From positions 3,134,721 to 3,198,720 of the forward strand of contig CP071032.1 in the NCBI GenBank assembly GCA_017134815.1: 64,000 nt of DNA. The letters are read 5' to 3'. The position numbers were made by a program, and so were the translations under genes. Source of the DNA: Lentisphaerota bacterium. GTDB taxonomy: Bacteria > Verrucomicrobiota > Lentisphaeria > Victivallales > Victivallaceae. The notes under the pieces are model-generated. The model did not search any database and was not told where the DNA came from. It saw only the letters and a list, made by a program, of their open reading frames with translations. This document shows, in pieces, positions 16,929 to 25,886 of this stretch (position 1 is its first letter; each line of letters starts with the position of its first letter).

Positions 16929-18011
16929 TCAGTGTCTGGCTATTTTGAAAATCATACAGGCACCGATAACCTGATAAAGCAGATTCGGAATCCACAGCAG
17001 GTACTGGGGATAAAGTCCAGGGTGTGATTCAAGTGATTCACATAAAATAATCGACAGGAAAAACAATCCGGCCAGAATTACGCTCAAAAACAGTCCTACT
17101 GAAGTTTCACGGCGTGAAGTTCTGATGGCCAGCGGCAAGCCGAGCAGCATAAACGCGATAGGCGACAGCGCGAAAGCAATCCGCTGATTAAGTTCCACCT
17201 CAAGTTCACAGGTGTCACGATTGAGTTTCTTTTCAATTTTAATCCTGCCAAGCAGTTCCTTAAGGGTCATATATTTGGCGCGTTTGCCTACTTCAAATTT
17301 ATTGAACTCCTTACCATAGTTAAAAGTAAATACAGTTCTCTTGGTGAAACCGCGGATTTCCGGGTCAGATTTTTTGTCAATGATCAGGCAGTCATGCAGG
17401 ACTATTTTGAGGGTTTTGGCTTTTTTATCCAGTACCAGTTCACCACGGTTGGCGGTGATGTCCTTGGCAACTTTGTTATTGCCGTCCATGGTAAAAATCT
17501 GGATGTCCTGTAAAATATTATTCTTCTTATCATCAATATAGATGATATTGTTTTCATATTTGACTGGTTTTCCGGGAGCAAAAATTGCGGTAGGCGAATC
17601 AATGACGGTTTTTTTCATCAGCTGCCGCGACTCGCCCAGCAGCGGCGGTCCAACATTGACCTGCAGGTAAAGACAGATCAGGGTCATCAAAGTAGCGATA
17701 ATCATTATCGGCGAAACCACTTGCAGAATAGAGACGCCGCAGGCCCGCATGGCTGTTATTTCTGAATCTGCCGACAGTCGCCCGAATACCAGCATAATGG
17801 CGACAAGAATTGCCCATGGGACTGTAAAAGTCAGCACAATAGGCATGATATACAGTACAAAAAGGAAAAAGTTGCCGATAGGAACACCTTGCGATACGTA
17901 GTCAAAAATTTTGACCATACGTGCTCCCATCATCCCAAAAGTCAGAATGCCGATTGCCATGCCGAAAGTCAGCAGAAAGCCTTTGAGTACGTAAAAGTTC
18001 AATGTCTTCAT
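16929..18011 (-). CDS. LptF/LptG-family lipopolysaccharide export permease (YjgP/YjgQ)
   Basis: 360-residue inner-membrane permease. Three N-terminal membrane helices (about 10-30, 50-75 and 95-120) are followed by a periplasmic beta-jellyroll domain of about 130 residues with FAPGKPVKYEN and ITANRGELVLDKKAKTL, then three C-terminal helices (AFALSPIAFMLLGLPLAI, VGLFLSVILAGLFFLS, LLWIPNLLYQVIGACMI). This is the LptF/G plan that moves LPS from the inner membrane with the LptB ATPase. Only one of the normally paired subunits is here. Its presence implies a lipopolysaccharide-bearing outer membrane. I start at the ATG at 18011; a TTG 5 codons upstream has no ribosome site. Confidence 0.9.
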   Translation of the reverse strand: MKTLNFYVLKGFLLTFGMAIGILTFGMMGARMVKIFDYVSQGVPIGNFFLFVLYIMPIVLTFTVPWAILVAIMLVFGRLSADSEITAMRACGVSILQVVSPIMIIATLMTLICLYLQVNVGPPLLGESRQLMKKTVIDSPTAIFAPGKPVKYENNIIYIDDKKNNILQDIQIFTMDGNNKVAKDITANRGELVLDKKAKTLKIVLHDCLIIDKKSDPEIRGFTKRTVFTFNYGKEFNKFEVGKRAKYMTLKELLGRIKIEKKLNRDTCELEVELNQRIAFALSPIAFMLLGLPLAIRTSRRETSVGLFLSVILAGLFFLSIILCESLESHPGLYPQYLLWIPNLLYQVIGACMIFKIARH

Positions 18012-18191
18012 ATGTTTCCAGATCAAGCCCGCAGACTTGCTTTATTAATTTAAAATATTAGCTGCCGAAGTGTAATTAAAGGAATACATTCAAGTCCTCC
18101 GGCTTTTTACAAAGCTCGATTAAGATAGTTTAAATTTCAGAAAAATCAAACTTTCAGCAGGGTTGCATACTTGTCTTTTGAATTCGCCCAC

Positions 18192-18665
18192 TTAATTCAG
18201 TTCCTTCAGGCAGCAGCAGGTGTCCTCTGAGATATCAGACCATGCGGCTGCTTTGAAGCGCATTTTTACAACTCCGCTGGTTCTCAAACCGGAGATGCCG
18301 GTTTTGCTCAGGATATTCACTATTTCCAGTAAAACCGGATTGTGTCCGACAATAACCAGAGTGCGCAGAGAATCATCAAATGAGCGCAACTGACTGATTA
18401 TTTCACAGGCCCCTTCTGTATATAGAATCATATCTTCGGCAATAATGTCCTGAGGCCAGTCGGCGCTGCCGGTAAGAATTTTTGCTGTTTTTCTGGCCCG
18501 CTTAGCCGGGCTGCAAAGGAGCATTTCAGGTTTCACCCCGTTTTTCTTCAGCAGCTTGCCAACGGTTGCCGCGTCAGTGCGGCCGCGCTCGGTAAGTTTG
18601 CGTTCGAAATCGCTCTTGCCGTACTTTTCGGTTTTAGAATGGCGTATTATAATTAAATTTTTCAT
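18192..18665 (-). CDS. sixA: SixA-like phosphohistidine phosphatase
   Basis: 157-residue histidine-phosphatase superfamily member. The N-terminal IIIRHSKTEKYG (5-16) holds the RH nucleophile motif, CSPAKRARKTAKIL the second phosphate-binding Arg, and VIVGHNPVLLEIV the second catalytic His. Short length, HSKTE in place of HGET and the conserved GHNP are SixA hallmarks; SixA removes phosphate from histidine-containing phosphocarrier or HPt domains. No phosphorelay gene is adjacent, so the target is unknown. Confidence 0.88.
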   Translation of the reverse strand: MKNLIIIRHSKTEKYGKSDFERKLTERGRTDAATVGKLLKKNGVKPEMLLCSPAKRARKTAKILTGSADWPQDIIAEDMILYTEGACEIISQLRSFDDSLRTLVIVGHNPVLLEIVNILSKTGISGLRTSGVVKMRFKAAAWSDISEDTCCCLKELN

Positions 18666-18802
18666 TGAAATAAACTCCCCGGTTTAAAGCAATATAGACC
18701 TCAATGCTGATTATTGTCAATTGCGGGGATTGCAAAAAAATTCAAAATATGCATATTATAGTTGGACGCATATTAGAAGTCAGTTTACAGGTTTAAAGTT
18801 TT

Positions 18803-19321
18803 ATGGATATCGAAAAAGAACCGCCGGAAATCACTATTGTTCTGGACAGGTTGCGAAGTGCACATAATACCGGCAATATTTTCAGGATTGCCGACGCAGT
18901 AGGGGCCCGGGAGATTATCGCCTGCGGTTACACTCCCGCTCCGCCGCATCCCAAGCTTGAAAAAACCGCGATGGGTGCAGATAAAATGGTGCCTTGCAGA
19001 CAGATTTCAGATTCGGTTGAAGCTGTTAAAACTCTTAGAGATGAGGGAATTAAGCAGGTGCTGGCGGTTGAATGCAGCGAAAGCAGTGTGTTTGCCTGGG
19101 AGTTTGATTATCAGTTTCCGGTGGCTTTAATTTTCGGAAATGAAGCACTTGGAGTGAATGAACAGGCGCTGGAGATGTGTGACGGGGTTATTTCCCTGCC
19201 GATGTTCGGGCAGAAGGAGTCGATAAATGTCGGGAATTGCGCTGCTGCTGTTTTGTACGCGATCATTGCCAGGCACAGCCAGTGCCGGCATGAAAAAATA
19301 CATGCTTTGGAGAAACAATGA
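18803..19321 (+). CDS. SpoU/TrmH-family RNA 2'-O-ribose methyltransferase
   Basis: 172 residues, a compact SPOUT-fold (trefoil-knot) methyltransferase with little N-terminal extension. Motif 1 is LRSAHNTGNIFRIADAVGA (14-32, with the conserved Asn and Arg), motif 2 ALIFGNEALGVNEQAL and motif 3 GVISLPMFGQKESINVGNCAAAV, which form the SAM-binding knot. Such short enzymes modify tRNA or rRNA ribose; the target base cannot be assigned. Its end overlaps the next gene by ATGA, indicating translational coupling. Confidence 0.9.
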   Translation: MDIEKEPPEITIVLDRLRSAHNTGNIFRIADAVGAREIIACGYTPAPPHPKLEKTAMGADKMVPCRQISDSVEAVKTLRDEGIKQVLAVECSESSVFAWEFDYQFPVALIFGNEALGVNEQALEMCDGVISLPMFGQKESINVGNCAAAVLYAIIARHSQCRHEKIHALEKQ

Positions 19322-20085
19322 TGAAAGTCAAACTGGTTGGTAAAAATCTTGACGATATTATACCACTGCTGCTCACGAGAGGATTTGAACTGGTCGAGCA
19401 CGACCCGGAGTTGTTGATTGCGCATGGCGGTGACGGGGCGCTGCTGTCGGCTGAGCGGGAGTACCCGGGAGTACCGAAACTGCCTGTCAGGGATCAGCGG
19501 ACTGCCCCCTTGTGTGAAGAACATTCATATGAACAGCAGCTGGATGACTTCTGCTCCGGCAGAATGAAAGCTGCCGATATGATTAAGCTTGTCGGAGCAT
19601 TTCGCGATAAGTGCGCGACAGGGCTGAATGATGTATTTATTCATAACTGCGACCGCGGCAGTGCAATGCGGTATCGAGTCTGGATTAATGATGAGCTTTA
19701 TGCCAATGAAATAGTTGGAGATGCTGTTGGCATGTCTACAGTCCATGGCAGTACTGCATATTACCGCAGTATAACCCACAGTGTTTTCCGGGTGGGGATC
19801 GGACTGGCTTTCAGTAACAGTACTGAGGTGGTCAACCATCTGGTGTTGCCTGAGGACTCGATAGTCAGAATAAAAATTGTTCGTGGTCCCGGTATTATGA
19901 TTGCCGACAACACTCCTTTCGGGATTGAAATTCCAGAGGGTGAAGAGGTCATCGTTAAAAAAGCCAAAGGGCGTGCTTCCATTTACGGAATAGATACCTT
20001 TATGTGTCAGGCCTGCAGGGTGCTGCGCCACCCAAGCAAGCTTCCCATGGATTGCAGGTGCAGAAAAATCAAGGCGCATGAATAA
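19318..20085 (+). CDS. Divergent NAD kinase-like protein with C-terminal Cys cluster
   Basis: 255 residues (254 if the second ATG, 19321, is used). It keeps the diacylglycerol/NAD-kinase signature AHGGDGALLS, the following GLNDVFIHN (counterpart of the LNE motif) and DAVGMSTVHGSTAYYRS (counterpart of the GDG..ST..GSTAY loop), but other family landmarks are altered and the N-terminal region is shortened. The C-terminus carries C-x2-C-x12-C-x-C (FMCQACR...MDCRCRK), which could bind a metal and is not usual in NAD kinases. It overlaps trmH by 4 nt and coaB by 1 nt. It is probably the cytoplasmic enzyme making NADP, but a changed substrate is possible. Confidence 0.72.
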   Translation: MMKVKLVGKNLDDIIPLLLTRGFELVEHDPELLIAHGGDGALLSAEREYPGVPKLPVRDQRTAPLCEEHSYEQQLDDFCSGRMKAADMIKLVGAFRDKCATGLNDVFIHNCDRGSAMRYRVWINDELYANEIVGDAVGMSTVHGSTAYYRSITHSVFRVGIGLAFSNSTEVVNHLVLPEDSIVRIKIVRGPGIMIADNTPFGIEIPEGEEVIVKKAKGRASIYGIDTFMCQACRVLRHPSKLPMDCRCRKIKAHE

Positions 20086-20714
20086 TGAAAGTTTTAATTA
20101 CCGCTGGTCCCACTCTTGAGCGCATCGATGCCATACGCTTTATCAGTAACCGTTCCTCCGGCAGGATGGGATATGCTGTAGCTGAAGCGGCACGGGACGC
20201 TGGTTGTATGGTGGTTTTGATCAGTGGCCCTGTAACTCTGCCGGTACCACAGGGGATAAAGGTAGAGAAAGTCGAGTCGGCGGCTGAGATGGCGGCTGCA
20301 GTGTTTAAACACGCGGTGGATTCGGATGTTATTATTATGGCGGCTGCGGTCGCAGATTATACTCCTAAAAATAAATCTGACCGCAAGCTGAAGAAGACAC
20401 CTGGGGACCTTACTATTGAACTTGAACGTACTGAAGATATCCTGTTGACTCTTGGCAACAATAAGCCTGAGGGGCAGGTACTTGTAGGTTTTGCTGCTGA
20501 AACAGAGAATTTAGTCAAATATGCGACTGGCAAACTGCAGCGCAAAAACCTTGACTGGATTGCTGCCAACGATATCAGCGCTTCAGATCGCGGTTTCGGT
20601 GCTGATGCCAATGAGATTACACTGATAGGGCGCAGCGGACAGCAGATAAATATTCCGCTGGCTGATAAAAAAACAGTAGCCCGCCGCCTTCTTGATATTA
20701 TTCTTCCTCAATAA
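20085..20714 (+). CDS. coaB: Phosphopantothenate-cysteine ligase domain protein (stand-alone CoaB)
   Basis: 209 residues matching the C-terminal half of bifunctional CoaBC. VLITAGPTLERID (3-15), FISNRSSGRMGYAVA (19-33) and IIMAAAVADYTPKN mark the nucleotide and phosphopantothenate sites, LKKTPGDLTIELERTEDIL the following loop and VGFAAETEN the NTP-binding end. The CoaC decarboxylase half is absent, and no adjacent gene supplies it. The 1-nt overlap with the preceding stop implies coupled translation. The enzyme joins cysteine to 4'-phosphopantothenate in coenzyme A synthesis. Confidence 0.9.
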   Translation: MKVLITAGPTLERIDAIRFISNRSSGRMGYAVAEAARDAGCMVVLISGPVTLPVPQGIKVEKVESAAEMAAAVFKHAVDSDVIIMAAAVADYTPKNKSDRKLKKTPGDLTIELERTEDILLTLGNNKPEGQVLVGFAAETENLVKYATGKLQRKNLDWIAANDISASDRGFGADANEITLIGRSGQQINIPLADKKTVARRLLDIILPQ

Positions 20715-20895
20715 CTCTTTGCCTGAAAATAGGTTTATGTATTAAATGTTAGTAAGTTTGTAGTTAATTAAGGAACATATCCAGCATTTTTATATCTAAA
20801 TAAATATGTGACATTTTATTTAGTACGGGCAGGGACTTTTTTGGTCTGCGTCCCGAAAAATGCTCTTGAGAGAGCCAAATATAAGGATTTGTTCC

Positions 20896-22389
20896 ATGGG
20901 AAAATACTTCAGCTTCCGCTCGCTGTCTGTTGTCTGTCTGATTCTTGCCTTTTTCATCATTACACCTGACTCCGGTTTTGCCGCTTCCAGAGAATACTAC
21001 GCTGGGAAGCCAGTGAAGTATGTCTTTTTATTTATCGGGGACGGTATGGCTCTGCCGCAGCGCATGGCAGCAGCTCAATTCACGGGGCGGCAGCTGCTTA
21101 TTAATAAATTCAAAGTTCAGGGTATTACCCGTACCCGGGCAAATAATCGTTTTATAACCGGGTCGGCCGCCGCTGCTACCGCATTAGCCAACGGGGTCAA
21201 AACCAATATTAATTATGTTGGGGTTGACCCGGCCGGAAGAGCTCTGAAAAGTGTAGCCCTGCTGGCAAAGGAAAAAGGGCGAAAGGTTGGTATTGTGACC
21301 AGCGTAAGTATTGATCATGCGACACCGGCTGGATTTTACGCTCATATTCCAAATCGCCGTGAATACTATCGCATAGGCTGGGAAATGGCTCACTCAAATC
21401 TTGACTACTTTGCCGGCGGCGGATTTAAAGATCCGGACGGCAGGGAAATTAAAAATCCTCATGGAAACCTTTACAAGATAGCCGCAGAGAACGGCTTTAA
21501 ACTGGTTGATACGCGTCAGGCACTGGAGAAATTAAAGCCGGGTTCTGGTAAAGTTTTTGCTTATAATAATTTTTTGACCGAAGAAGCGGCTATGCCTTAT
21601 TCAATAGATAAAAAGAAGACCGATATCTCCCTGGCTGAATTTACCCGGCAGGGAATCAGGCTGCTTGATAATCCTGAAGGCTTTTTTATGATGGTTGAAG
21701 GCGGCAAGATTGACTGGGCCTGCCATGCCAATGACGGAGTTGTAGCCATACGTGAAACAATTGCTTTTGACAATGCCGTAAGAGCAGCCTACAAGTTTGC
21801 AGAAAAGCATCCGAAAGATACGTTGATTATTGTTACTGGAGACCACGAGACCGGAGGCATGAGCCTCGGTTTTGCCGGGACTCATTATGATACGTTCTTC
21901 AACCTGCTGCAGAACCAGAAGATTTCATTTAAAAAGTTTACTGACAAAGTGCTCCAGCAGTACCGTAAAGATCATCCCGCAGCTGCGGACTATGCTAAGT
22001 TCAAACCGATAATCACCAGATATTTCGGACTGAAATTCACCGGCGACCCGAAACTTGACCGCATGGTGCTGACCGCTGACCAGCAGCTGGATCTCAAAGC
22101 TGCCTATGACCGGGCGCTGAAAGATAAGAACGGCACTGTTTTGCTTGATGGCAAATACGATCCAGTTACAGTTGAAATCACTCACATTCTCAATAATAAA
22201 GCCGGAATGGCATGGACTTCCTATTCGCATACCGGTGTGCCGGTTCTGACAACGGCTTACGGTGTCGGTGCGGGCATTTTTGCAGGAGCTTATGAGAACA
22301 GCGATATTGCAAAAAAAATAATGTCGGTAATGGGGGTCAAGCCTGAAGTGCACTATATGAACCGAAAGGCTGCAGCAGCTGCCCAATAA
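20896..22389 (+). CDS. Alkaline phosphatase (PhoA superfamily), exported
   Basis: 497 residues from the ATG at 20896, placed 8 nt after AAGGA; an in-frame ATG 12 codons earlier lacks a ribosome site. The signal peptide is MGKYFSFRS, hydrophobic LSVVCLILAFFIITPDS, cleavage near GFA-A. The alkaline-phosphatase core shows FLFIGDGMALPQ (metal Asp), TGSAAAATALANG with the nucleophile Ser, SVSIDHATPAGFYAH, MVEGGKIDWACHAND (metal ligands), VTGDHETGG and, near the end, SYSHTGVPV with the last metal His. The residue before the Ser is Gly where the E. coli enzyme has Asp. Likely a periplasmic phosphomonoesterase. It is followed 33 nt later by the YibE/F gene. Confidence 0.93.
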   Translation: MGKYFSFRSLSVVCLILAFFIITPDSGFAASREYYAGKPVKYVFLFIGDGMALPQRMAAAQFTGRQLLINKFKVQGITRTRANNRFITGSAAAATALANGVKTNINYVGVDPAGRALKSVALLAKEKGRKVGIVTSVSIDHATPAGFYAHIPNRREYYRIGWEMAHSNLDYFAGGGFKDPDGREIKNPHGNLYKIAAENGFKLVDTRQALEKLKPGSGKVFAYNNFLTEEAAMPYSIDKKKTDISLAEFTRQGIRLLDNPEGFFMMVEGGKIDWACHANDGVVAIRETIAFDNAVRAAYKFAEKHPKDTLIIVTGDHETGGMSLGFAGTHYDTFFNLLQNQKISFKKFTDKVLQQYRKDHPAAADYAKFKPIITRYFGLKFTGDPKLDRMVLTADQQLDLKAAYDRALKDKNGTVLLDGKYDPVTVEITHILNNKAGMAWTSYSHTGVPVLTTAYGVGAGIFAGAYENSDIAKKIMSVMGVKPEVHYMNRKAAAAAQ

Positions 22390-22422
22390 GCACTAATCGA
22401 AATTGCTCACAGGAAAAAGCTC

Positions 22423-23586
22423 ATGGTCAAATTACGCAGATATCGTGCTGACTTGATTATGATAATCATTTTTTCAGTGCTATGTGTTGCGCTGGCTCTG
22501 GTACCAGGCTGGCGCGGCACAAAAGCAGATCCTGCTGCCGCGGTGCGCTGTCGCGGAGAAGTGCTTGAAGTCAATAATTCAGGAGTTGTCAGACAGGGCG
22601 TGGTTACAATAGGGTACCAGAAGCTGGAGCTTAAGCTGCTTGATGGCAAATTCAAGGGACGAACGGTTGAAGCTACCAATGAACTGCTGGGGCGACTGGA
22701 TCTTGATAAGATTTTTGAAAAAGGCGATACAGCGCTTGTGGTGGTTTCACTTAGTCCTGAAGGCAGAATTCTGTACGTGAATGCCCAGGACCATTATCGT
22801 CTGAACTGGGAAATAGCTTTATTTGCTTTATTTGCAGTTCTGCTGATAGCCTTTGGCGGCCTTACCGGTTTTAAAGCGATAATATCTTTCATATTTTCCT
22901 GCCTGATTATCTGGAAAGCGGTCATTCCTTTGAGCCTGGATGGTTATGACCCGGTTTTACTGGCGCTGGGAGCTCTGGCGGTTTTGACCGGGGCAATCAT
23001 TTTTCTGGTTGCTGGGCTGAATGCTAAAGGGTTGACGGCTTTTGCCGGAGCTTTTCTGGGTGTACTAACCAGTTGCGGGCTGGCTGTATGGTTTACCGGG
23101 ACACTGCGGCTGCATGGTGCGGTAATGCCGTTCGCGGAAACGTTGTTGTATTCAGGGTTTGCACACTTGGATCTGGCAAAGCTTTATGCCGCTGCCGTTT
23201 TCTTCGCTTCATCCGGAGCTGTTATGGATCTGGCGGTCGATGTGGCTGCCGGTATGCAGGAGGTCATTCGGGAAAAGCCGGATATCAGCCGTCGTGAATT
23301 GTGTATGTGTGGTATTCGTGTCGGCCGTGCGGTAGTTGGTACCATGACGACAACTCTGCTGCTGGCCTATTCCGGCGGTTATCTGACGATGATAATGGCC
23401 TTTATGGCGCAGGGGGTGCCGGCAGTTAATTTCTTTAACTATTTGTTTGTCGCGGCTGAAGTACTCAAGACTCTGGTTGGAAGTCTTGGTTTGATTCTGG
23501 TGGCCCCGTTTACCGCGATTGTCGGTGGATTTATTTTCAAGACAGCTCAAAAACGTAAAATCCGGCGGGGTTCCGCTTCTGCTTAA
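22423..23586 (+). CDS. YibE/F-family membrane protein
   Basis: 387 residues. One N-terminal membrane helix (about 11-28) and an extracytoplasmic beta domain (about 40-125: CRGEVLEVNNSG, GRTVEATNELLG) are followed by six or seven helices (130-375) containing ASSGAVMDLAVDVAAGMQEV and GRAVVGTMTTTLLLAYSGGYL, the family signature. Function is not established for YibE/F proteins, and no substrate can be read from sequence. AGGAAA precedes the ATG. It overlaps the end of the convergent ligA by 4 nt. Confidence 0.85.
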   Translation: MVKLRRYRADLIMIIIFSVLCVALALVPGWRGTKADPAAAVRCRGEVLEVNNSGVVRQGVVTIGYQKLELKLLDGKFKGRTVEATNELLGRLDLDKIFEKGDTALVVVSLSPEGRILYVNAQDHYRLNWEIALFALFAVLLIAFGGLTGFKAIISFIFSCLIIWKAVIPLSLDGYDPVLLALGALAVLTGAIIFLVAGLNAKGLTAFAGAFLGVLTSCGLAVWFTGTLRLHGAVMPFAETLLYSGFAHLDLAKLYAAAVFFASSGAVMDLAVDVAAGMQEVIREKPDISRRELCMCGIRVGRAVVGTMTTTLLLAYSGGYLTMIMAFMAQGVPAVNFFNYLFVAAEVLKTLVGSLGLILVAPFTAIVGGFIFKTAQKRKIRRGSASA

Positions 23587-25601
23587 AATCCAAACTTAAT
23601 CTGTCCGTCATCGTCAATTTCTGAGGATGACGCTTTCTTTTCGGGCTTAGGTTCCTCGGATGAGAAACTGGAACTGAACAAATCGTCAGCAGGCGGTTCA
23701 GAAGTTTCAGGTTTTTCCGGCTCAGTTTCTTCAGGAGGTTGCTGTGCGGTTGTATTGCCGTTTTTTACTGCCTGCAGCCAGTTCTCAAGTCCCATGATTT
23801 TTACGCCGGCGGACCTGGCTTTTTTCAGCTTGCCGCCGTTAGCGTCCGGATTCATGGCAACCAGCAGCGAGAGTTCCTTATTGACGTGATCAACCGGCTC
23901 ATAACCGTGTTCTGAAGCAATTTTTTCATAATAGGATCGTTTTTCCGGCATTTTTCCAGTAAAACAGATTGTTGCCGCTGCTGCTTCGCCTTTTGTCTGT
24001 TTTACATCCAGAGCTGAAAGCAGTTCATCCAGGAATTCGCTTTGTTCTTTGAGCTCACGACGTAAAGCGCCGGCCCGTTCAGGACCGACTCCGTTAATTT
24101 CAGCCATGACCTCTTCCGGCAATTCGCGGAGCTCAGCCAGAGTATATTCATTCAGAATCATTTTAGCAACATTGGGGCCGATATTTGGAATATTCAACGC
24201 AGCCAGAACCTGAAAATCGGTGGTGGTGCGGGCAGTTGATATCTCACTGAACAGGTTGTTCGCAGATTTGCTTTTAAATCCTTCCAGCTGCAGGATATCC
24301 ATAAGTTTAAGGTCAAAGATGTCCTTCAGAGTCATTACTCCCAGGGTGGCCATCATGCGGCGGATGTTAGGTTCTCCCAGACGTTCTATTCCAATGTTTT
24401 TGACAGCAGCGGTCAGGCGTTTCAGCCGGGTTTCTGAGCATTCCGGGTTCGGACAGCGCAGTTCCGGCCCACTGCGAACGAGTTCACTCTCACAGTTCGG
24501 GCATTTTGTTATCATCGGGTTGTTTTCGGCGGCAGTATGAGCAGGTCCGGGCAGGGCGCTGACAATATAAGGGATTACATCGCCGGCCCGTTCGACAACA
24601 ACCCGGTCTCCAATGCGAATGTCTTTGTCAATAATGTTCTGGGCGTTATGCAACGAAGCATGCCGGATAGTTATGCCGCCAATATCAACGGGGTCGATTT
24701 CCGCAACCGGGGTAAGACAGTTTTTGCCAAAACTCCAGTCTACTTTCAACAGCTTGCTTTCCTTGCGGATGCCGCTGAATTTAAATGCTATCTGACCTCG
24801 CGGATGATGAGCAGTACTGCCTAGCGATTCACTGTATTTTTCATCTTTAAGTTTAATTACAATTCCGTCCATGGGATAAGGCAGCTGCTCGATTTCTTCA
24901 GCGATTTTAGCCCATTTGTCAGGCAATGCACGGTATTTTACCTCAAAGGAGATCATTTCATAATCAACCAGCGTCAGTTTGGCGTGCTGGCGCAGCATGT
25001 CTGTAATATCTTTAAGCCCCATAATGCCGGCAACCGCGTTACGCGAGTTTTTATAAGTTCCGCCGCCTTTACGCTTAATCTTTGAGTAAAGGTTTCTGAA
25101 ATCGTCGTCGCGGATTACGATTTCACCTCTTACCGACTGGTTTACAGGCCCGGTATATCCGGTTGATTCAAGTTCTATCAATGGGAGCTTGTCGGTGATA
25201 TTCTCCCCTTGCTCTCCATCGCCGCGTGTTGCCAGTATTCCTTTTTGGTAGTTAGCGGAAATACCATCGTATTTTGGCTGAATAAGATATAACTCATCCT
25301 CGCTGCGGCAGTTTTTTCCAGCCCATTCAAAGACATCTTCAAACGAGTAAGCTTTATCAAGTGACAGCATTGGTTTTTCATGGGTTATCTTGCCAGAACC
25401 GGCTACTTGTGGAGCCAGAACTGCTGTAACCAGCTGGTGGTCCGGATTTATGGCTTGCAGGGCGCGGATAAGTTCATCATAGCGTTCGTCGCTTATTTCC
25501 GGTTCGCCCTCGCTCCAGTAGCGCTGATTGTGGTATTTAATCAACTCAACCAGCTGTTTTTCATTTAATTCGGCAATAACAAAATTTATCTTATCAACCA
25601 T
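23583..25601 (-). CDS. ligA: NAD-dependent DNA ligase, sequence-divergent
   Basis: Seals nicks using NAD+. The 672-residue protein has the full LigA plan: Ia domain (YHNQRYWSEGEPEISDERYDEL, about 23-44), adenylation domain with Lys110 in QPKYDG, ATRGDGEQGENIT and VRGEIVI, OB fold (LTPVAEIDPVDIGGITIRHASLHN), four-Cys zinc finger (CPNC...CPNPEC, about 385-405), helix-hairpin-helix repeats and a BRCT domain (about 545-620). The motif surroundings differ from textbook LigA (PKYDGIS for KIDGLA; KGGGTYKNSRNAVAG for the FANPRNAAAG region). An acidic Pro/Glu/Ser tail of about 50 residues ends in IKFGF. I start at the ATG at 25601 (GGAGA upstream), not at a TTG 7 codons earlier. It could be a second ligase of this genome. 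Confidence 0.92.
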   Translation of the reverse strand: MVDKINFVIAELNEKQLVELIKYHNQRYWSEGEPEISDERYDELIRALQAINPDHQLVTAVLAPQVAGSGKITHEKPMLSLDKAYSFEDVFEWAGKNCRSEDELYLIQPKYDGISANYQKGILATRGDGEQGENITDKLPLIELESTGYTGPVNQSVRGEIVIRDDDFRNLYSKIKRKGGGTYKNSRNAVAGIMGLKDITDMLRQHAKLTLVDYEMISFEVKYRALPDKWAKIAEEIEQLPYPMDGIVIKLKDEKYSESLGSTAHHPRGQIAFKFSGIRKESKLLKVDWSFGKNCLTPVAEIDPVDIGGITIRHASLHNAQNIIDKDIRIGDRVVVERAGDVIPYIVSALPGPAHTAAENNPMITKCPNCESELVRSGPELRCPNPECSETRLKRLTAAVKNIGIERLGEPNIRRMMATLGVMTLKDIFDLKLMDILQLEGFKSKSANNLFSEISTARTTTDFQVLAALNIPNIGPNVAKMILNEYTLAELRELPEEVMAEINGVGPERAGALRRELKEQSEFLDELLSALDVKQTKGEAAAATICFTGKMPEKRSYYEKIASEHGYEPVDHVNKELSLLVAMNPDANGGKLKKARSAGVKIMGLENWLQAVKNGNTTAQQPPEETEPEKPETSEPPADDLFSSSFSSEEPKPEKKASSSEIDDDGQIKFGF

Positions 25602-25713
25602 GGTTTCTCCGCGTCCTGTCAATTTTTCATAATATACACCTCAGAAAGGGGACAGCAAATATTGAACCCTGGGATTTTTATGATGCCGAATCAGCCAGGT
25701 TTGCGCCTATAAT

Positions 25714-25742
25714 AAAAAAGCCTCCCCGGGGAAGGGGAGGCT
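25714..25742 (-). terminator. Rho-independent terminator (minus strand)
   Basis: AGCCTCCCC (25719-25727) pairs with GGGGAGGCT (25734-25742). Read on the minus strand it ends in TTTTTT (plus A-run 25714-25719), so it terminates the SanA-like gene's transcript before ligA. A long C/T-rich tract precedes it on that strand. Confidence 0.8.
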
Positions 25743-25886
25743 CCAGCAAAAGGAGGAGAGAGAGGAAACATTCTGAGTATATAGACCATTTTGTGTAATA
25801 AATGTTCCGCAAAAATTTAAGAAATACTACTAAATGTGATACAATATTAATTTTTTGGAATTTGCAAGTGGTTTGCTTTGAATGTC

